This document shows, in pieces, positions 1 to 12,139 of a DNA stretch of 64,000 bases. Numbering within the stretch: the first letter of the stretch is position 1; each line of letters starts with the position of its first letter. Source of the DNA: Aphanomyces cochlioides. Taxonomy: Eukaryota > Oomycota > Saprolegniomycetes > Saprolegniales > Verrucalvaceae. The position numbers and the translations under genes were made by a program. Under the pieces are notes generated by a model. That model was not told the origin of the DNA and ran no database searches. It saw nothing but the letters and a program-made list of their open reading frames with translations. Where the stretch lies: NCBI GenBank assembly GCA_019828595.1, contig JAHQRK010000002.1, positions 1,984,001 through 2,048,000 of the forward strand. The letters are read 5' to 3'.

Positions 1-18
1 AATTTGGACGACTTCAAG

Positions 19-381
19 ATGGCCAAGCAAGCCCCAAACAAGAAGACGGCGAAAGCTCCGAAGAAGAGTGGAAACGACAAGAAATCCCGCAAGACAAGAC
101 GCGTAGAGTCGTATTCGACATACATCTACAAGGTGTTGAAGCAAGTTCACCCTGAGACGGGAATTTCGAAACGCGGCATGTCCATCATGAACTCGTTTAT
201 CAACGACATCTTCGAACGCATTGGCGCCGAAGCGAGTAAATTGAGTCGATACAACAAGAAGATGACATTGTCGTCGCGAGAAATCCAAACTGCCGTGCGC
301 TTGATGCTCCCTGGCGAGTTGGCGAAACACGCCGTCTCAGAAGGTACAAAAGCCGTCACGAAGTATACTTCGTCGACGTGA
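19..381 (+). CDS. histone H2B
   Basis: Core histone H2B, which pairs with H2A in the nucleosome. The product is 120 aa if it starts at the ATG at 19; an in-frame TTG at 4 would add five residues and is unlikely. A Lys/Pro/Ala-rich basic tail (residues 1-30) is followed by the H2B fold, with the family signatures [31 protein letters not shown] and [19 protein letters not shown]. The length is normal and there is no intron. The promoter lies outside the window, because the ATG is only 18 bases from the left edge. The gene ends convergently about 110 bp from the minus-strand gene at 491-1786. Identification is secure from the protein signatures. Confidence 0.97.
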   Translation: MAKQAPNKKTAKAPKKSGNDKKSRKTRRVESYSTYIYKVLKQVHPETGISKRGMSIMNSFINDIFERIGAEASKLSRYNKKMTLSSREIQTAVRLMLPGELAKHAVSEGTKAVTKYTSST

Positions 382-490
382 TTTATTGCGAGCTCTATTT
401 ATGTTGATTTGAGATGAACCAGGCTAGTTGTAAGCACGTCTCGTGTACAAATTACACGAAAGCTCCTGCTTGGACGATTGCTTTTGTTAC

Positions 491-1786
491 TCAGCTAGAA
501 ACGAAGCTCCGCATCAAAAGTCCATCGCAGCACGTGATGGAATGCAACAACCGAAGAACCATGAGCCCATCCATCACTTCCTCTTTGGTAACTTTGTCAG
601 ACTGAAGAAGCTCATGGACAATTGGAATCAAGGTGCCGCATGATTCTTCCAATCCGATTTGCAAGGCGGTAGAGCCATACTCGTTGACGTTCCATGCATT
701 TTGTAGCCTCACGAACAAGTCGTCCATAGCTTGAGTCCATTTGGTATCTTGGGCTTTGATGGCTGCAACCAACGGTCGATTGTCGACGTCGGACGCTTTG
801 TATGCTGGACAGATCGCTTGAAGAAACCTTGCACTTCTCTCAGCGGTCGCCTTCATTTCGACTCATTCATGGCGATAACTCGAGCGTCGTACCTCAGAGA
901 GCTGTGGAGGCGGAGGAATTCGTTGCATGAGGTTGGAGAGCTCGTTGTTCAATTCGTCGAGCAGCTTTTTTATCTTATGGAGCCGAAACCAAATGGGAAA
1001 CACTCTTGCAAGTGTAGGCTGACTGTCAGGTTGGTGCGAATTGATGCATTTCTCAAGCACATGCAAGACTCTTGCGTATGCATACTCCAAGCGGAAGAGC
1101 TGCTCGCGGTATGGAATCTGAACATTGGTCGTTGTGTCTCTCTGCGAGAGAATCTGGTTCATCTTGGCTCGAAAAGCTGCTGGAGGAGCATCACGCAGCG
1201 TCTCCCACGTCACCTTAGCGTCGAGGACTTCTTGTATTTGTGACTGCATGGCCCGAGGCAGTTCAAGACGATGGTGTTGGACGGATGACGTTGAAGGTCC
1301 AGAGGGAGTAGGAGGTAGTTTGGTGGAGGGCTTTTCGTCGACCGACGACTTGGAACGACTGTGCTTTGCTTGAGCATTTCGTGCACTCCTCGCTCGCTTT
1401 AACGCATCCTGTAGCGCTGTCTCGGCCTGCGCAACGCTCGCATCCTGTTCCTCTTGCGCCTCGACAGCAAGCCTCTCGGCAGACAACTTGGCTTGCTCTT
1501 CTTTCTGTCTTGAACACGTCTTCAAGCAAGATCGCAGCGTGTGGCATTGCTCATCCACGAGCGTCACGCGGAAATGCATGTCCATGATGAGGCGGTCCAA
1601 GACTGTCGCGACATGCTCGCTAGGATTCATTGTCAGAGGATTTTGGTTGTCAAGGGTCAGGTTTAACATGTGGTGGTCCTTTCCCCTTGGACAATATCGA
1701 GGCACAATGCACGCTGAACAAGTCATCCCGTGATATGCTTCGTCCGCATTCTGTCTACACTGTATATAACATTGGGATTGAGTCAA
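491..1786 (-). CDS. coiled-coil protein with C-terminal ankyrin-like repeat, two exons
   Basis: I do not recognise the family. The exons are 893-1786 and 491-850, joined by a 42-nt GT-AG intron (851-892). Splicing bypasses a stop codon in the intron and keeps the frame, giving about 417 aa from the first ATG. A later start (MNPSEHVATVL) is also possible because the first 40 residues look poorly constrained. Residues 75-140 are rich in Glu, Gln, Ala and Arg and look like a coiled coil. A Ser/Pro/Lys-rich linker follows. The last 100 residues contain an ankyrin-like unit (VNEYGSTALQIGLEESCG). This suggests a scaffold protein, but the partner is unknown. The splice is inferred from reading-frame continuity only. 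Confidence 0.65.
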
Positions 1787-2086
1787 CCACTTCGATTGTC
1801 ATTTGTTATCATCATGACAACTGGAGCCGCTCTGCTATCCATGGATAAATCGAACGACCATGGAGATCTCTCCTACTTGACCATATCGTCTTTCGCGAGC
1901 CCAAACTCATCACGACAGCTCTTTCATAATGGTCAAATTGTGATTGTAATCAGGTTGAGTGTTCTATGCGCTTTATTCTATGGCTTATCCTGCTGCGTAG
2001 ATTTCTTAGGCTGGCATCTTTCGTATCTCCGTTGAGTGGGTCGGCAGGCTCAGCCTCGAAGATTTAGCTCCTATCGCGGACTGACG

Positions 2087-2773
2087 TCAATAAAAATATG
2101 CGCGTGGGCTTACAGTCTCAGACACGACGACTTCAATTGCTTGTTCCGTCTTTTTCGATGTGCTATCTCTCCGTAGAGATCGACGAGCTTCCATGGTTGC
2201 GATTTGGTCGTGGATCTTTGTTGGTTGCAACTGAAATGGTCTCACGGCTTCTGGCAAGTACGGAGCCACGTCAAGAAGAAAATCTCTGGCCTCTCTCCTG
2301 TCAAGTGCATGACCCAAACGAAACATGAGACCATCGTAGAGAAAGCCAAACGTCGGACATGACACTTTCATGCCGCTCATCGCTGGAACTTTTTGCAATG
2401 GCCCCATGCGAGAGACCTCGAAGACGCGGGATTGACGGATACAGAGGGCCTGCCACCTATATGTTATGGTTCCTTCAACGTTGGCCACAATCAAGATTTC
2501 AGTGCCAAACACGAGCCAAAATACCGAGGAGAGAGTAAATGCAGCGATCAAGACTCCAATTACAATTGGAATGGCAATGGCTGAGCTTGAGTGAAGCACC
2601 GAGAGCCCAAGGAAGATGAGTCCATAGCCGATCGCGACCCCCGCCAAGACCAGCGCAATGATTACAGCAAAGTTACGATGGACCGGAATGTGCACTTCGA
2701 CATCGCCTTTTGTGTCTGGAATGATTCGGTATCGCGACTTCGGTGTGGTTGGGTTCGACGTGACATCGGCCAT
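2087..2773 (-). CDS. small membrane protein with two transmembrane helices
   Basis: Unidentified 228-aa protein. A short hydrophilic N-terminus is followed by two adjacent hydrophobic helices: residues ~34-58 (FAVIIALVLAGVAIGYGLIF) and ~65-92 (IAIPIVIGVLIAAFTLSSVF). About 130 cytosolic or lumenal residues follow, ending in a basic Arg/Lys segment. The hairpin of two helices plus a soluble tail resembles PH-like bacterial and protist membrane proteins, but I see no diagnostic motif. It has no intron. A decayed partial copy of the helix-2 region lies 2.7 kb away, around 5477-5610, so this locus was once partly duplicated. Confidence 0.7.
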   Translation of the reverse strand: MADVTSNPTTPKSRYRIIPDTKGDVEVHIPVHRNFAVIIALVLAGVAIGYGLIFLGLSVLHSSSAIAIPIVIGVLIAAFTLSSVFWLVFGTEILIVANVEGTITYRWQALCIRQSRVFEVSRMGPLQKVPAMSGMKVSCPTFGFLYDGLMFRLGHALDRREARDFLLDVAPYLPEAVRPFQLQPTKIHDQIATMEARRSLRRDSTSKKTEQAIEVVVSETVSPRAYFY

Positions 2774-3084
2774 CTATCTCACAGGCATAAATAGCACTGT
2801 GGCGACCAACGACATTGCTTGATGCGTCGAAACTGCCAGGCAGGAATAACACAATTTGGAACAGACACGTCCTGAATTTCAATCGCGAAGCACTTTCGAA
2901 GATATTCAAGCGCACAAGTCGCAAAATCTACGACTACCGTAATTGCTGCCCGTCTTTAGGTTTGTTGGGAAGGATTGCGAATGATCTTACAGACATTTCG
3001 CAAGTAAAACATCCGCCCAAATTTCACGAAGCCCTTCTTGACCGACTTATCCCCTTGTTGAATGGATCAGACCAAATGAAATAG

Positions 3085-3150
3085 TTTGCGCTCGGATAGA
3101 AGAGACCTTCAGGGTCCGCTTGGACTCGGAATCGACCTTCTTTGGGCAGC
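3085..3150 (-). pseudogene. decayed fragment of the neighbouring nucleoredoxin gene
   Basis: On the minus strand this stretch encodes EGRFRVQADPEGLFYPSA. This is nearly the same as EGRFRIQADPEGLFFPYA in the intact gene at 3452-4963 (near 4320-4370). No open frame of useful length surrounds it, and homology fades on both sides. It is a small relic of a tandem duplication. Confidence 0.75.
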
Positions 3151-3451
3151 ACATCCGACAGATTGCTGCTGGGCGCGCGTTTGCAACAAGGCAATGCAGT
3201 ACTGATTGAGACGATAAATATGAGCTCGTGTTTGTCCTTCATCGCTAGTGTTTTGAAAAGTTACGAGTTCTCAGTCCTGTGTACTCCGCGGCACCAACAG
3301 AGTTTTTAAGCTATCAAGCAACTTCGCTCAACTCGATTACAGTAGAACTGCAAGCAAGAATGCTTGCCACGAAGCATATTCTAGTCGTTGCTAGTAGAAT
3401 AGTCGTCCAAGTGAGGTGGATAAATTGATTGTTTTCCTTGAAGTGATTAGA

Positions 3452-4963
3452 CTATGGTTGCTTCTGCGTATCAAGAGGCTTCATTTCCAAAGTGCCAGCA
3501 AGAAACTTGGTCAAGAGGCCACGAAGACCTTCTTCGCCGACATCATCTTGGTGAACATAGCATTCGTCTTTGGGTTTGTTCACAAGCAATGCAAATGGAG
3601 AGTTGGTGTCAATCTCTGTAGCATCAGCATGAGCTTGAATCAAGTACCCCACGTCAGTGTAATCTTTGTTGCCAGCTCGCTTGTTGGTGAAAAAGAGGAC
3701 ATCGTGAAATTCGTCGGATAGAGTCTGCAAACTCAAGTCGATCTTTTCGACGGCGTCGTTTTCCAAACCATGGCAGTAGACAATCAGAGATGGTTTCTCG
3801 CCGAGGAAATAACCACGAGCATAATTGCCATCCCGGATGTCGACAACTGGCAAAGGCTGCCATGGAAACGCCACAACTTGGTTGAGCATCGTAGCGTAAG
3901 CGCTAACGTTTACAATTTGTAGATCTGGATCCAACAAGACAAACGTTGGACTGTATCCCGAGCAGTATTGAGAGTTGTCGTCTCGCTTGATATACTCGCG
4001 CAGTTCAAGAGTTGCATACATAGCCTTCTCCACAGGATGCATAATCCATGGGGTTCCCTCAAAGTATGACCTGATGCTGTCGGGATCGAATTCTTCAGAG
4101 CAATACAGCACTTCTAATTCATGGCCATTTGCACGTACAACCTTGACAGCTTTCTCAATAATTGGGCGAGAATCAGGGCGTCCGATGAATTCTTCCCACG
4201 ACGCTCCAAAGTAGAGACCCAAATATTTGCCTTGGAAGACTGATGCATCGCAGGTAGAGCCATCGCGACGGATAAATTCGTTGCCAATGATTTCAGGTAA
4301 GGATCTCTTCGCGTACGGAAAGAAGAGACCTTCGGGATCCGCTTGAATTCTGAATCGGCCTTCCGTTGTCACGACTTGTCCTTGCGGATCCAAAAGGACG
4401 GCCGTTGGCACACCATTAACTGATAGAGATTTGTTTGCCGCGTCGTACTTGTCCCGTTCGCTGTATGCTAAAGCCAGCCATGGCATGTGTCCATAGTGGT
4501 CATCAAACCTCTCTTGATCTTGATCGGCACTCATCAAGACAATTTCGAAGTCCACGCCCTTGGATCGCAACGTATCGTAGTACTCTTCGAGTTTCTCGGT
4601 GAAAGGAGCACAGAAACCACACCAATCGCCGCTGAAATAGAGGAGAACATATTTACTCGACAGAGCGCTCTCCGTGGACACTTCATCCACGGGAGCTCTC
4701 GGAGGTTGATCTGGGATTGGCACAGATTCGAGGATATGATCAGGGTGAAGCTCAAACCCAAAGGGAAGGCACTCATGGCACAAATCGAAATTGTCGTCTT
4801 TGCATGTGAATCGACTGCCGACGACCGTTTTGTTACATTTGTCGCACGTCACTCCACGCCATTTATAGCTCAGTTTGGGTGGAATCAAATGCGTCGTGTC
4901 AGCCGGCATGGGCTCTTTCTTGAGAAGGGTTGGTCCAAGCAAGTCAACGAACGCGTTGCTCAT
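3452..4963 (-). CDS. nucleoredoxin-like protein with N-terminal ZZ zinc finger
   Basis: A thiol-disulfide oxidoreductase of the tryparedoxin/nucleoredoxin family, 503 aa without introns. Residues ~38-66 form a ZZ-type zinc finger (CDKCNKTVVGSRFTCKDDNF, then CHEC), normally a protein-binding module. Residues ~95-240 are a thioredoxin-fold domain with the active site WCGFC, so this domain should be redox active. A second thioredoxin-like domain (~245-375) has SWEEF at the equivalent place and has lost both cysteines, so it is probably structural. A third, more diverged domain follows (~385-490). Tandem domains with only one active site fit nucleoredoxins. The likely role is cytosolic or nuclear redox signalling. 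A decayed partial copy lies downstream at 3085-3150. Confidence 0.9.
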   Translation of the reverse strand: MSNAFVDLLGPTLLKKEPMPADTTHLIPPKLSYKWRGVTCDKCNKTVVGSRFTCKDDNFDLCHECLPFGFELHPDHILESVPIPDQPPRAPVDEVSTESALSSKYVLLYFSGDWCGFCAPFTEKLEEYYDTLRSKGVDFEIVLMSADQDQERFDDHYGHMPWLALAYSERDKYDAANKSLSVNGVPTAVLLDPQGQVVTTEGRFRIQADPEGLFFPYAKRSLPEIIGNEFIRRDGSTCDASVFQGKYLGLYFGASWEEFIGRPDSRPIIEKAVKVVRANGHELEVLYCSEEFDPDSIRSYFEGTPWIMHPVEKAMYATLELREYIKRDDNSQYCSGYSPTFVLLDPDLQIVNVSAYATMLNQVVAFPWQPLPVVDIRDGNYARGYFLGEKPSLIVYCHGLENDAVEKIDLSLQTLSDEFHDVLFFTNKRAGNKDYTDVGYLIQAHADATEIDTNSPFALLVNKPKDECYVHQDDVGEEGLRGLLTKFLAGTLEMKPLDTQKQP

Positions 4964-5476
4964 GATGCAAATCTTTAAGTGCGTCCAGTTGACAACCCTG
5001 CGAAGTGTTGCTTGGTCGTGGTCACTTCATTCACTGTGATTGGTACAAATGGGAATCTCGTGCGTGTCTTTATCGTTGTTGGAGGAATTTGTGTGAATGT
5101 GGAGAAAGCTTTCTGCTCGTGGAGATGCAGACGATATGGATCAACAAGTACGTAGTTAGGCTCTCAGTCAGATATATGCAGTGCCTTGTGGGATAACTTT
5201 GCTGTGACCATTGCTCATCAGCATCGCAAAGTCACCTTTCGTATTCATGTGGATCCTCGGATGTTTTCAACATTGCTCGGCCCAGTTACTGAAAGTATAT
5301 TGATAGGCATCAGTCAAGGTATGCACCAGAAATGGTCATGGGAGTTCCAGCCTTATAGTCATGTGTGATTCATTTCCATGCGATAGGTACCTTCGCCGTC
5401 ATTGATAGGGTTTCTGGGTCAATGAGACGAGAAAGCCTCAATTCGCAAATGTTGACGTTGTCTGTGTCGGTGTGCA

Positions 5477-5610
5477 AAACGATATCGAAGACGTGGGATT
5501 GACGGACACAGAGGGCTCATCACCTGACCTATGGCTCCTTCAAGATTTCAGTGCCAAAGATAAAGTACAACACCGAGGAGGGAGTGAAAGCAGCGATCAG
5601 GACCAGACAT
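5477..5610 (-). pseudogene. decayed fragment of the 2087-2773 membrane-protein gene
   Basis: The minus strand reads LIAAFTPSSVLYFIFGTEIL, matching LIAAFTLSSVFWLVFGTEIL of the intact gene. The DNA also matches across about 130 bp (for example the block GGGATTGACGGA-ACAGAGGGC on the plus strand), with small deletions. The copy is not translatable as a whole. Confidence 0.75.
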
Positions 5611-6005
5611 TCCGTAAAAATTATTTGCAAAGAAATTATTCCATATTTTTTTCTCAAATTCAATACTACAGTACTCCGTTCCACATTATTTGTCACATAG
5701 TTTTTCCATTGGCAAAATTTCTTTGATTTCTGGGTATTTTGGGCCCCTGATTGGTTCATTATGAAGTAATAACCGTGCTCTTTGATTGGACTATCTGCAA
5801 GTGCTCTGAATCAAATTCAATTGAGAGAAACAACTCCTTAAACACAGACTACTCTACTGTAATCATGAAAAAAGTTCCGGTGTGCAGTCGTAGACCACTA
5901 TGGCGTCCACTACACAAGACAATCATATAAACTACCTTTGCAGAGTGCCAATCAAGACATCGATGGGATTTCGAAACATGCTGTGGAGTCTCGTTCTTCC
6001 TGATT
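5611..6005. other. AT-rich intergenic stretch
   Basis: No credible gene seen. The sequence is AT-rich with many stops on both strands. A plus-strand open stretch (5900-6322) runs across the inferred Helitron-1 left end and has no recognisable features. Confidence 0.5.
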
Positions 6006-6488
6006 TCGGGGCATCAACATACTTATATATACATTACTCAAACTCAAATATTAAGTACGTAAAACGAACTTTAAAAATCGATAAAAAATTGGCGGTTGAA
6101 TACAAACAAACAGACATTTCTAATCGAGCGGATCAAAGCCCATTAAAGTCATTATTTTTTACTTTCCATCCACAAAACATTAAATATGCTGGACTTCATA
6201 TACCGGACGTATGTGCGGACGGCACACGCGGATATTTTATGTCGAAAGATGAACATTTGCATTCTATGACGTCAAAACGGTACCGTATGCATGTTGTCCT
6301 CACTTACGAGATTCGGACTTGACTGAACACAGTAGTCACCGCTCCGCACGAATGCAAGCATCAAGCGGCAAGGGACGCGGCACTAAAATATCAACTGCCT
6401 CATCTTCATTGCCTCTTCCTAACCGCCTCTTCTTGCACCATGACTGTAAATCAACTGCCACATTGTTCGTCGACATTCCCATATCATC

Positions 6489-9400
6489 ATGAAGCGCGCA
6501 TCGACCGCGAAGCAAGGAAAACAAAAGCGGCAACGAGCAAATCAGATGTAAGTCCTTACGAGATGTCATTGATGCATGTCATTGTAGCAAGCAAGAAGAA
6601 GAAACGAAAGCATCCGATTTCTTCGCCGAAATTCATGCAATGAGAGAGCAATTAGGTGTTCGACCGTCAAGCGCGATGGGATCCAACGCTGTCTTGACTC
6701 AAGAGCAAACGGTTGTTTAAAATCTTAGACAGCATGTGGCCTGCAACAACGAGAGGTGGAATCGGCTCCATTGAGGTACACGATATCGATGTGGTATAAG
6801 TCACAACAACTCTTCAGGACTCCCACGATCGATCGTACAGACGAAGAAACAAACACAATTCCAGTTCCTACATTGGCTGTACCAGACGAAGCCAACACGC
6901 CATACAATGAAATTCTACCTCCACTTTCCTTGGACTCTCGATGTGAATACTGTGGCGCATTACTTTGGGCGGCGGAGAGGCACAAGAAGAAGACACCGTG
7001 TTGCATAAGCGGTAAAATTGCAGGCATTCAAGAGCCCGAATGGCTCCGTATATATCAAGAGCAAGTGCGTCGAGGACAATATGCTTTGGATGCTTGCGAC
7101 GAGCAAGTATTTCAAGCCGACATGAAATGGTACAAGACTCTTTTCCGAGACGAATCGTTTGCAGATATATCTCGCAAGTACGAACTCTCTGAAACTTTGT
7201 GAGCTTCATGTCGTTTAGGTACAATGCATTGTTTGCTTACACTTCGATCGGTACGAATGAACTGACACTTCCCCCGGGTCCTCCCGCATACAAAATCCGA
7301 GGCCAACTTATCCACAATATTGGTGCATTTGAACCCCCAGGCTCCAAGTCACAGACGTACGCCCAAATTTACGTTTTGGACTCCGACAAACAACACGACG
7401 TGCGATCAAATATGGCGGATTCGTTCTACTTTGATGATGGTCAGAAGGCAAAAGTCAGACAAATTCAAAGCGTGATGACAAGACACAATGGATTTGCGAA
7501 AACGTAAGTTTTGTAAGTATACATGAGATACATTGATATGTTTAGTTTCAAATCCTTAACGGATGTTGTTGAAAGTCTTCGTAGTCAACATGACCGAGAC
7601 GAACCATTTGAAAATTACGATGTGCGAGTGGCAATTCGTCCACGGTCTGGGAGAAACAGTCGAACACACAATGCACCAGACGTGGCAGAAGTCGCAATTT
7701 GTATGGATTACGATTTGAATTCAGCTGGCAGAGATGTTGTTGTCATGCCACGCCGAGGAAAGATTGAACAGGTGTCTGAAGTGGCTGCAGTGTATGATCC
7801 TTTACAATTTCCGTTGCTTTTTCCTCTGACAGAAAGTGGATGGGATTTTCATATAGTGCAAAATCCTATGGCTACATCAAACAATGCCAATTCCAAGCGA
7901 CTTACTCTCACGGAATATACAAATTACAAACAATACCAACGTCTCCCATTTTCACCTTTACACGAAGCTGGCAAACTTGGTTTACAGTATTGGACGGATC
8001 AATTTTGTCGGCGGGTTACGAATAATCTTCGATTGTATCGCGAAAATCAGACACGTATTCGCGCCGACATGTACAATAACGTTCACGATGCCGCACCGAA
8101 CGATTTCGATCCACCTCGAAGTGGCCAGCGAATTATTTTACCAGCGTCATTTCATGGCAGTGACCGTCACACAAGTTGTAATTATCAAAACTCGATGGCA
8201 TTGGTCCGCAAATTTGGCAAGCCTGATCTATTCGTGACTATTACGTGCAATCCAAAGTGGAAAGAATTCGAGGATGCTTTGGAATTTATCAAAGAATTTA
8301 GTGGACTGGAATCGAAACCTCAAACGCATTACCGCATGGACATTGTCGATCGAGTTTTCAAAATGAAGCTGGACCAATTGAGAGCTGATATCATGAAGAA
8401 TCACATTTTTGGCGAAGTGAAATATTGTACAGGGGTGGTTGAGTTTCAAAAGAGAGGATTACCACATGCACATATCTTGATTGGATTGAAGAAAAAGATT
8501 GAACATGCGGCGGATATCGATTGTTTTGTGTCAGCTGAAATACCAAATCAAGCAACACATCCACGGTTATATGAAATCATCCTCAAGAACAACTTGCATC
8601 GCTGTGTCTCCCGCTGTTTGAATCATGATGGGAAATGCAAAAAGCGATTTCCGAAGGCATTCGTTGATCAAACGACCACTGACACAATCGGATATCCATT
8701 GTATCGTCGTCGAAGCAATGATGAACGAAATAGTCGTGTCGTTCCTTACTGTGGTGAACTGTCCTTAAGATACAACTGCCACATCAATGTTGAAATCTGC
8801 ACATCAGTGAAATTCATCAAATACATGTATAAATACATCTTTAAAGGTATACTTTCTGAAGAGGAGATATCATGAACAAATGGATAGGACCTGATCGCGC
8901 TGACATTGAAGTTGACGTCAACGATGAAATTACCACGCATGAGTCGATGAGTTATGTTTCGTCGACAGAAGCCATTTGGAGAAATTTTGGCTTTGAGTTA
9001 CACTGGAGTAGTCATGCTGTCGAAGTATTGCTTGTACATTTGCCCGGAAAACAGGCAGTCCATTGGTGTGAAAATGATACCCCGGAAGCTATTCGAGCAC
9101 GAGGTGCATCAACCAAATTGACACAATTTTTCAAACTTTGTCGTGAGTTTCAACATGATCCTGTTGTTGCTAAACTCAAGTACTCTGATGTTGTTGACTA
9201 CTTTGTGTGGAATAAATCAAAACGGGATTGGACTCAACGGAAACATCAAACCAAAACTATCGGACGAATTCACACAGTCAGTCCAAAGGACTTTGAACGA
9301 CATGCTCTTCGAATTTTATTGCACCATAAAGAATGTCCCAAGTCGTTCGAAGATTTACGAACTGTTGATAGCATTTTATATCCAACATTCAAAGAAGCTT

Positions 9401-11328
9401 GCATCAAACTTGGACTTTTGGCCTCTGATGCTGAATGGGATCGATGTTTATCGGAGGCGGCCAACTTTGTCATACCTGGAAGTTTTCGAAATCTGTTTTG
9501 TGTCATTCTGCGAAATTGTAACCCAACAGACGTCGGTAAGTTATGGCGAGACTATTATGAGCATCTCTCCCATGATCACCATTATCGACTTTCAAACGAT
9601 CCTGCTTATCAAAATGATGAAGACAGTATGAATACCCAAGTTCTTGGATTTACGTTTCTTGATGTTGATCGATGTCTTTTGTCAATGGGATCGTCCTTGA
9701 CTGAATACGTGACTGCCGGTATGTTGCCGTCTATTCCTCCGACATTCAATGGTCCGCAAACATTAAGTGACAACCCTCTCCTCGCAGAAGAACTTAAATA
9801 TGCCCACTTCCACAAATCAGAGTTGCAAAAGATCATGGAACAACTACAAACGGCAACCATAGAGCACAAAGTCTTCTATGACAAAGTCAATGCAGCAATT
9901 GAAGATCCGACGAAAAACAACATGTTCTTTTTGGAAGGCGAAGGTGGATCGGGTAAAACATTCATTTGCCAAATTCTTCTCGCGCATCATCGACTTGAGA
10001 TAAACGTTGCAATTGCTGTCGCGTCATCCGGTTTAGCAGCTTTACTTATGATGGGTGGTCGCACGGCTCATAATCGCTTTAAAATCCCCATTACACCGCC
10101 AACTGAGACAATGTCTTGCACATATAATGTCAAAAGTGATATGGCAGAAATGTTGTCCAAAGCTAAGCTGATCATTTGGGACGAAGTGTCTATCGTAAAT
10201 CGATACATTGTCGAAGCCGTCGATCGAATGCTTCGCGATATCACTTCATGCGATAAACCATTTGGTGGTAAAGTCACTATTTTCTTCGGTGATTTCAGAC
10301 AACTGCTTCCCGTGATGCCGGGAGAAGATGAAGGTGCAGCAGTTCGAGCCATTTTACCGCGCAGTTATTTGTGGACAAGTATTCGTGCCAACCATTTTCG
10401 ATTGACCACAAATATGAGATTACTGCTGCAAGACTTGAACGAATCTGACAAACGAGAAATGGAAGAATTTGCAAGGTTTTTGATTTCTCTTGGTGAAGGT
10501 ACAGCGCAGTCAATTGATGGAAAAGTTCGACTTCCTGATGGGATTGCAACAGAATATGTGGATGAATCAAGCGTTACAAATTTAGTCAGAGCAATTTATG
10601 GTGATATAGCAAATTCGACAGCATATCAATCTTGGCTGTTGCAAAAGAAAATGAAGTACTTTGCAGAAAGGGCACTGCTAGCACCAAAACACGACGTCGT
10701 GACAAAATTGAATCGAATGGTGCTAGACATGTTATCATCCAACTAACGAGAATACGTCTCTGCTGATTGTGTCGCCGATGTTTCAAATGATGCAGAACAA
10801 CATGAAGCTGCAGTCAATTTTCCAGTCGAGTTCTTGAACACCTTGGAAATAAACAACTTTCCACAGCACGTCCTTCGATTAAAAGTTGGTGCTGTCATCA
10901 TGCTGTTAAGAAATCTTTGTCCAGCAAGTGGTCTTTGTAACGGAACTCGACTTATCATCACTGAACTGCATCACAATGTTATCCAAGCAAGGATCTTATC
11001 GGGAATTCATTCAGAGAAGGATGTTTTGATCCCCAGGATTGATCTATATAGTGACTCAAATGATGGCTGGCCATTTGCATTGAAACGACGACAATTTCCT
11101 GTTCGACTGGCGTTTGCTATAACAATACATAAGTGTCAAGGCCAAACGCTCAAGTATGTTTTGCTGTACCTTCATGATCCAATTTTTTCGCATGATCAAC
11201 TCTATGTTGCATTTTCCAGAGTTACATCCAAGAAAAACATCCGTGTTTTGCTCCATCATGGACGTATTGATGGCCAAGACGGTTTATGGACCCCAAATGT
11301 TGTTCTATTTCGTCATGATTTTTCATGA
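6489..11328 (+). pseudogene. Helitron-1 Rep-helicase gene, with two nonsense codons
   Basis: This gene encodes the HUH endonuclease and Pif1-type helicase that drive rolling-circle transposition. Short introns at 6548-6587, 7178-7218, 7504-7545 and 8847-8887 (40-42 nt) restore one frame, and the same introns recur in Helitron-2. Landmarks in order are: YNALFAYTSIG (N-terminal Helitron domain); RGLPHAHILIGL, which is the two-His HUH motif; KYMYKYIFKG, which is the Rep tyrosine motif; then helicase Walker A GEGGSGKT, Walker B IIWDEVS, and C-terminal HKCQGQT and QLYVAFSRV. A TAA at 6718-6720 (GAA in the sister copy) and a TAA at 10744-10746 interrupt it. The N-terminal exon around 6720-6820 is also poorly preserved. 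Otherwise it is full length. Confidence 0.88.
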
Positions 11329-11423
11329 TAGTTTTTACTGTAGACTTTGAACTTTTTAGTTCGGCACCCAAATGAAGTCTCAATAATTCATGATTGTAAT
11401 TTCAAGTGTTTAACAAATTTCAA

Positions 11424-11495
11424 TTGGACCAGACAGGCAGGAAAAAGGCTGAGTCTCAAAAGTTGACGAATACTCTGTTTACATTGGTACAAAAT
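11424..11495 (+). repeat. dispersed Helitron non-coding motif, one of at least seven copies
   Basis: Block built around GACAGGCAG..AAA.GGCTGA.TCTCAAAA.TTGACGAATA. Related copies begin near 14186, 14312, 14712, 15872, 16141 and 21356, all in non-coding parts of the two Helitrons and all in the same orientation. Copies differ by 10-30%. Function unknown. Confidence 0.7.
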
Positions 11496-11671
11496 ATTAC
11501 AAAACATCCAATGACCATGTAGGACTTAAACTGGAGCATTGAAACCAATGCATCACAGCCTTAGAGCCTTCAAAACTCACAACCGCTAAATTCTCCTAGA
11601 ACTTCAAACAAGATGCGACTGTTATTAACTGTTCTTCACCCTCTCACAATTGCTTTCTCTCCAATTTCTTC

Positions 11672-12139
11672 ATGGGGACCAAAAGGCAGGCTTTCTTTTT
11701 TCGTTTGACTGTCTTCAACAACATGTGCGACAAAATTTCATCTTGGAAGGGAAATGACATTGTCACCGTGGAAGCGAATTCTCTGCAAAAATATGGAGGC
11801 GACTGTTGTCAAGGAACATTGAGTGCAATTGTGAATCATACAAAAAGAACCAACAAGCAAATGCCTGCAATTTTTCAACCACAAGCCGCCACGAGTACTC
11901 AGGACTACGACACAATGACTCAAGGACCACACAAAGCTGTAGTTGACTCAAACGAGGATTCACAAGAAACTATTATGCCCGACACAGACGGATCCCAAGA
12001 TCCACCAAAAACAGCTTCTCAAAGCATGCCAACTCGAGCAAGCAATGTCAAAAAACGATCTCTGACAAATGACACGGATCCAAAGCCAACAAAAAGAAGT
12101 GCCAAACATCAAGATCCGCTCAACAAAGCCGACGCTTAA
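11672..12139 (+). CDS. Helitron-1 accessory ORF, N-terminally deleted
   Basis: A 155-aa protein whose first half matches the Helitron-2 ORF at 21999-22448: FFFRLTVFNNMCDKISSW here against FLFRLTVFNNMCDKIVSW there, followed by a related QKY..CCQGTL.AI block. Next to Helitron-2, this copy lacks about 250 bp just after the ATG, so the N-terminal half is missing. The alternating hydrophobic pattern is compatible with an OB fold such as the RPA-like proteins of some Helitrons, but I see no decisive motif. The C-terminal half is Ser/Thr/Pro-rich and ends in basic residues (KKRSL, PTKRSAKH). Confidence 0.6.
   Translation: MGTKRQAFFFRLTVFNNMCDKISSWKGNDIVTVEANSLQKYGGDCCQGTLSAIVNHTKRTNKQMPAIFQPQAATSTQDYDTMTQGPHKAVVDSNEDSQETIMPDTDGSQDPPKTASQSMPTRASNVKKRSLTNDTDPKPTKRSAKHQDPLNKADA

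Noticed and set aside
5900..6322. 140-codon plus-strand frame
   Set aside because: Crosses the Helitron-1 left end and has no domain. Helitron-2 has no equivalent open frame.
8847..8887. Apparent frameshift in Helitron-1 Rep
   Set aside because: It is a 41-nt GT-AG intron. The splice restores the conserved FKGPDRAD region, and Helitron-2 has the same intron.
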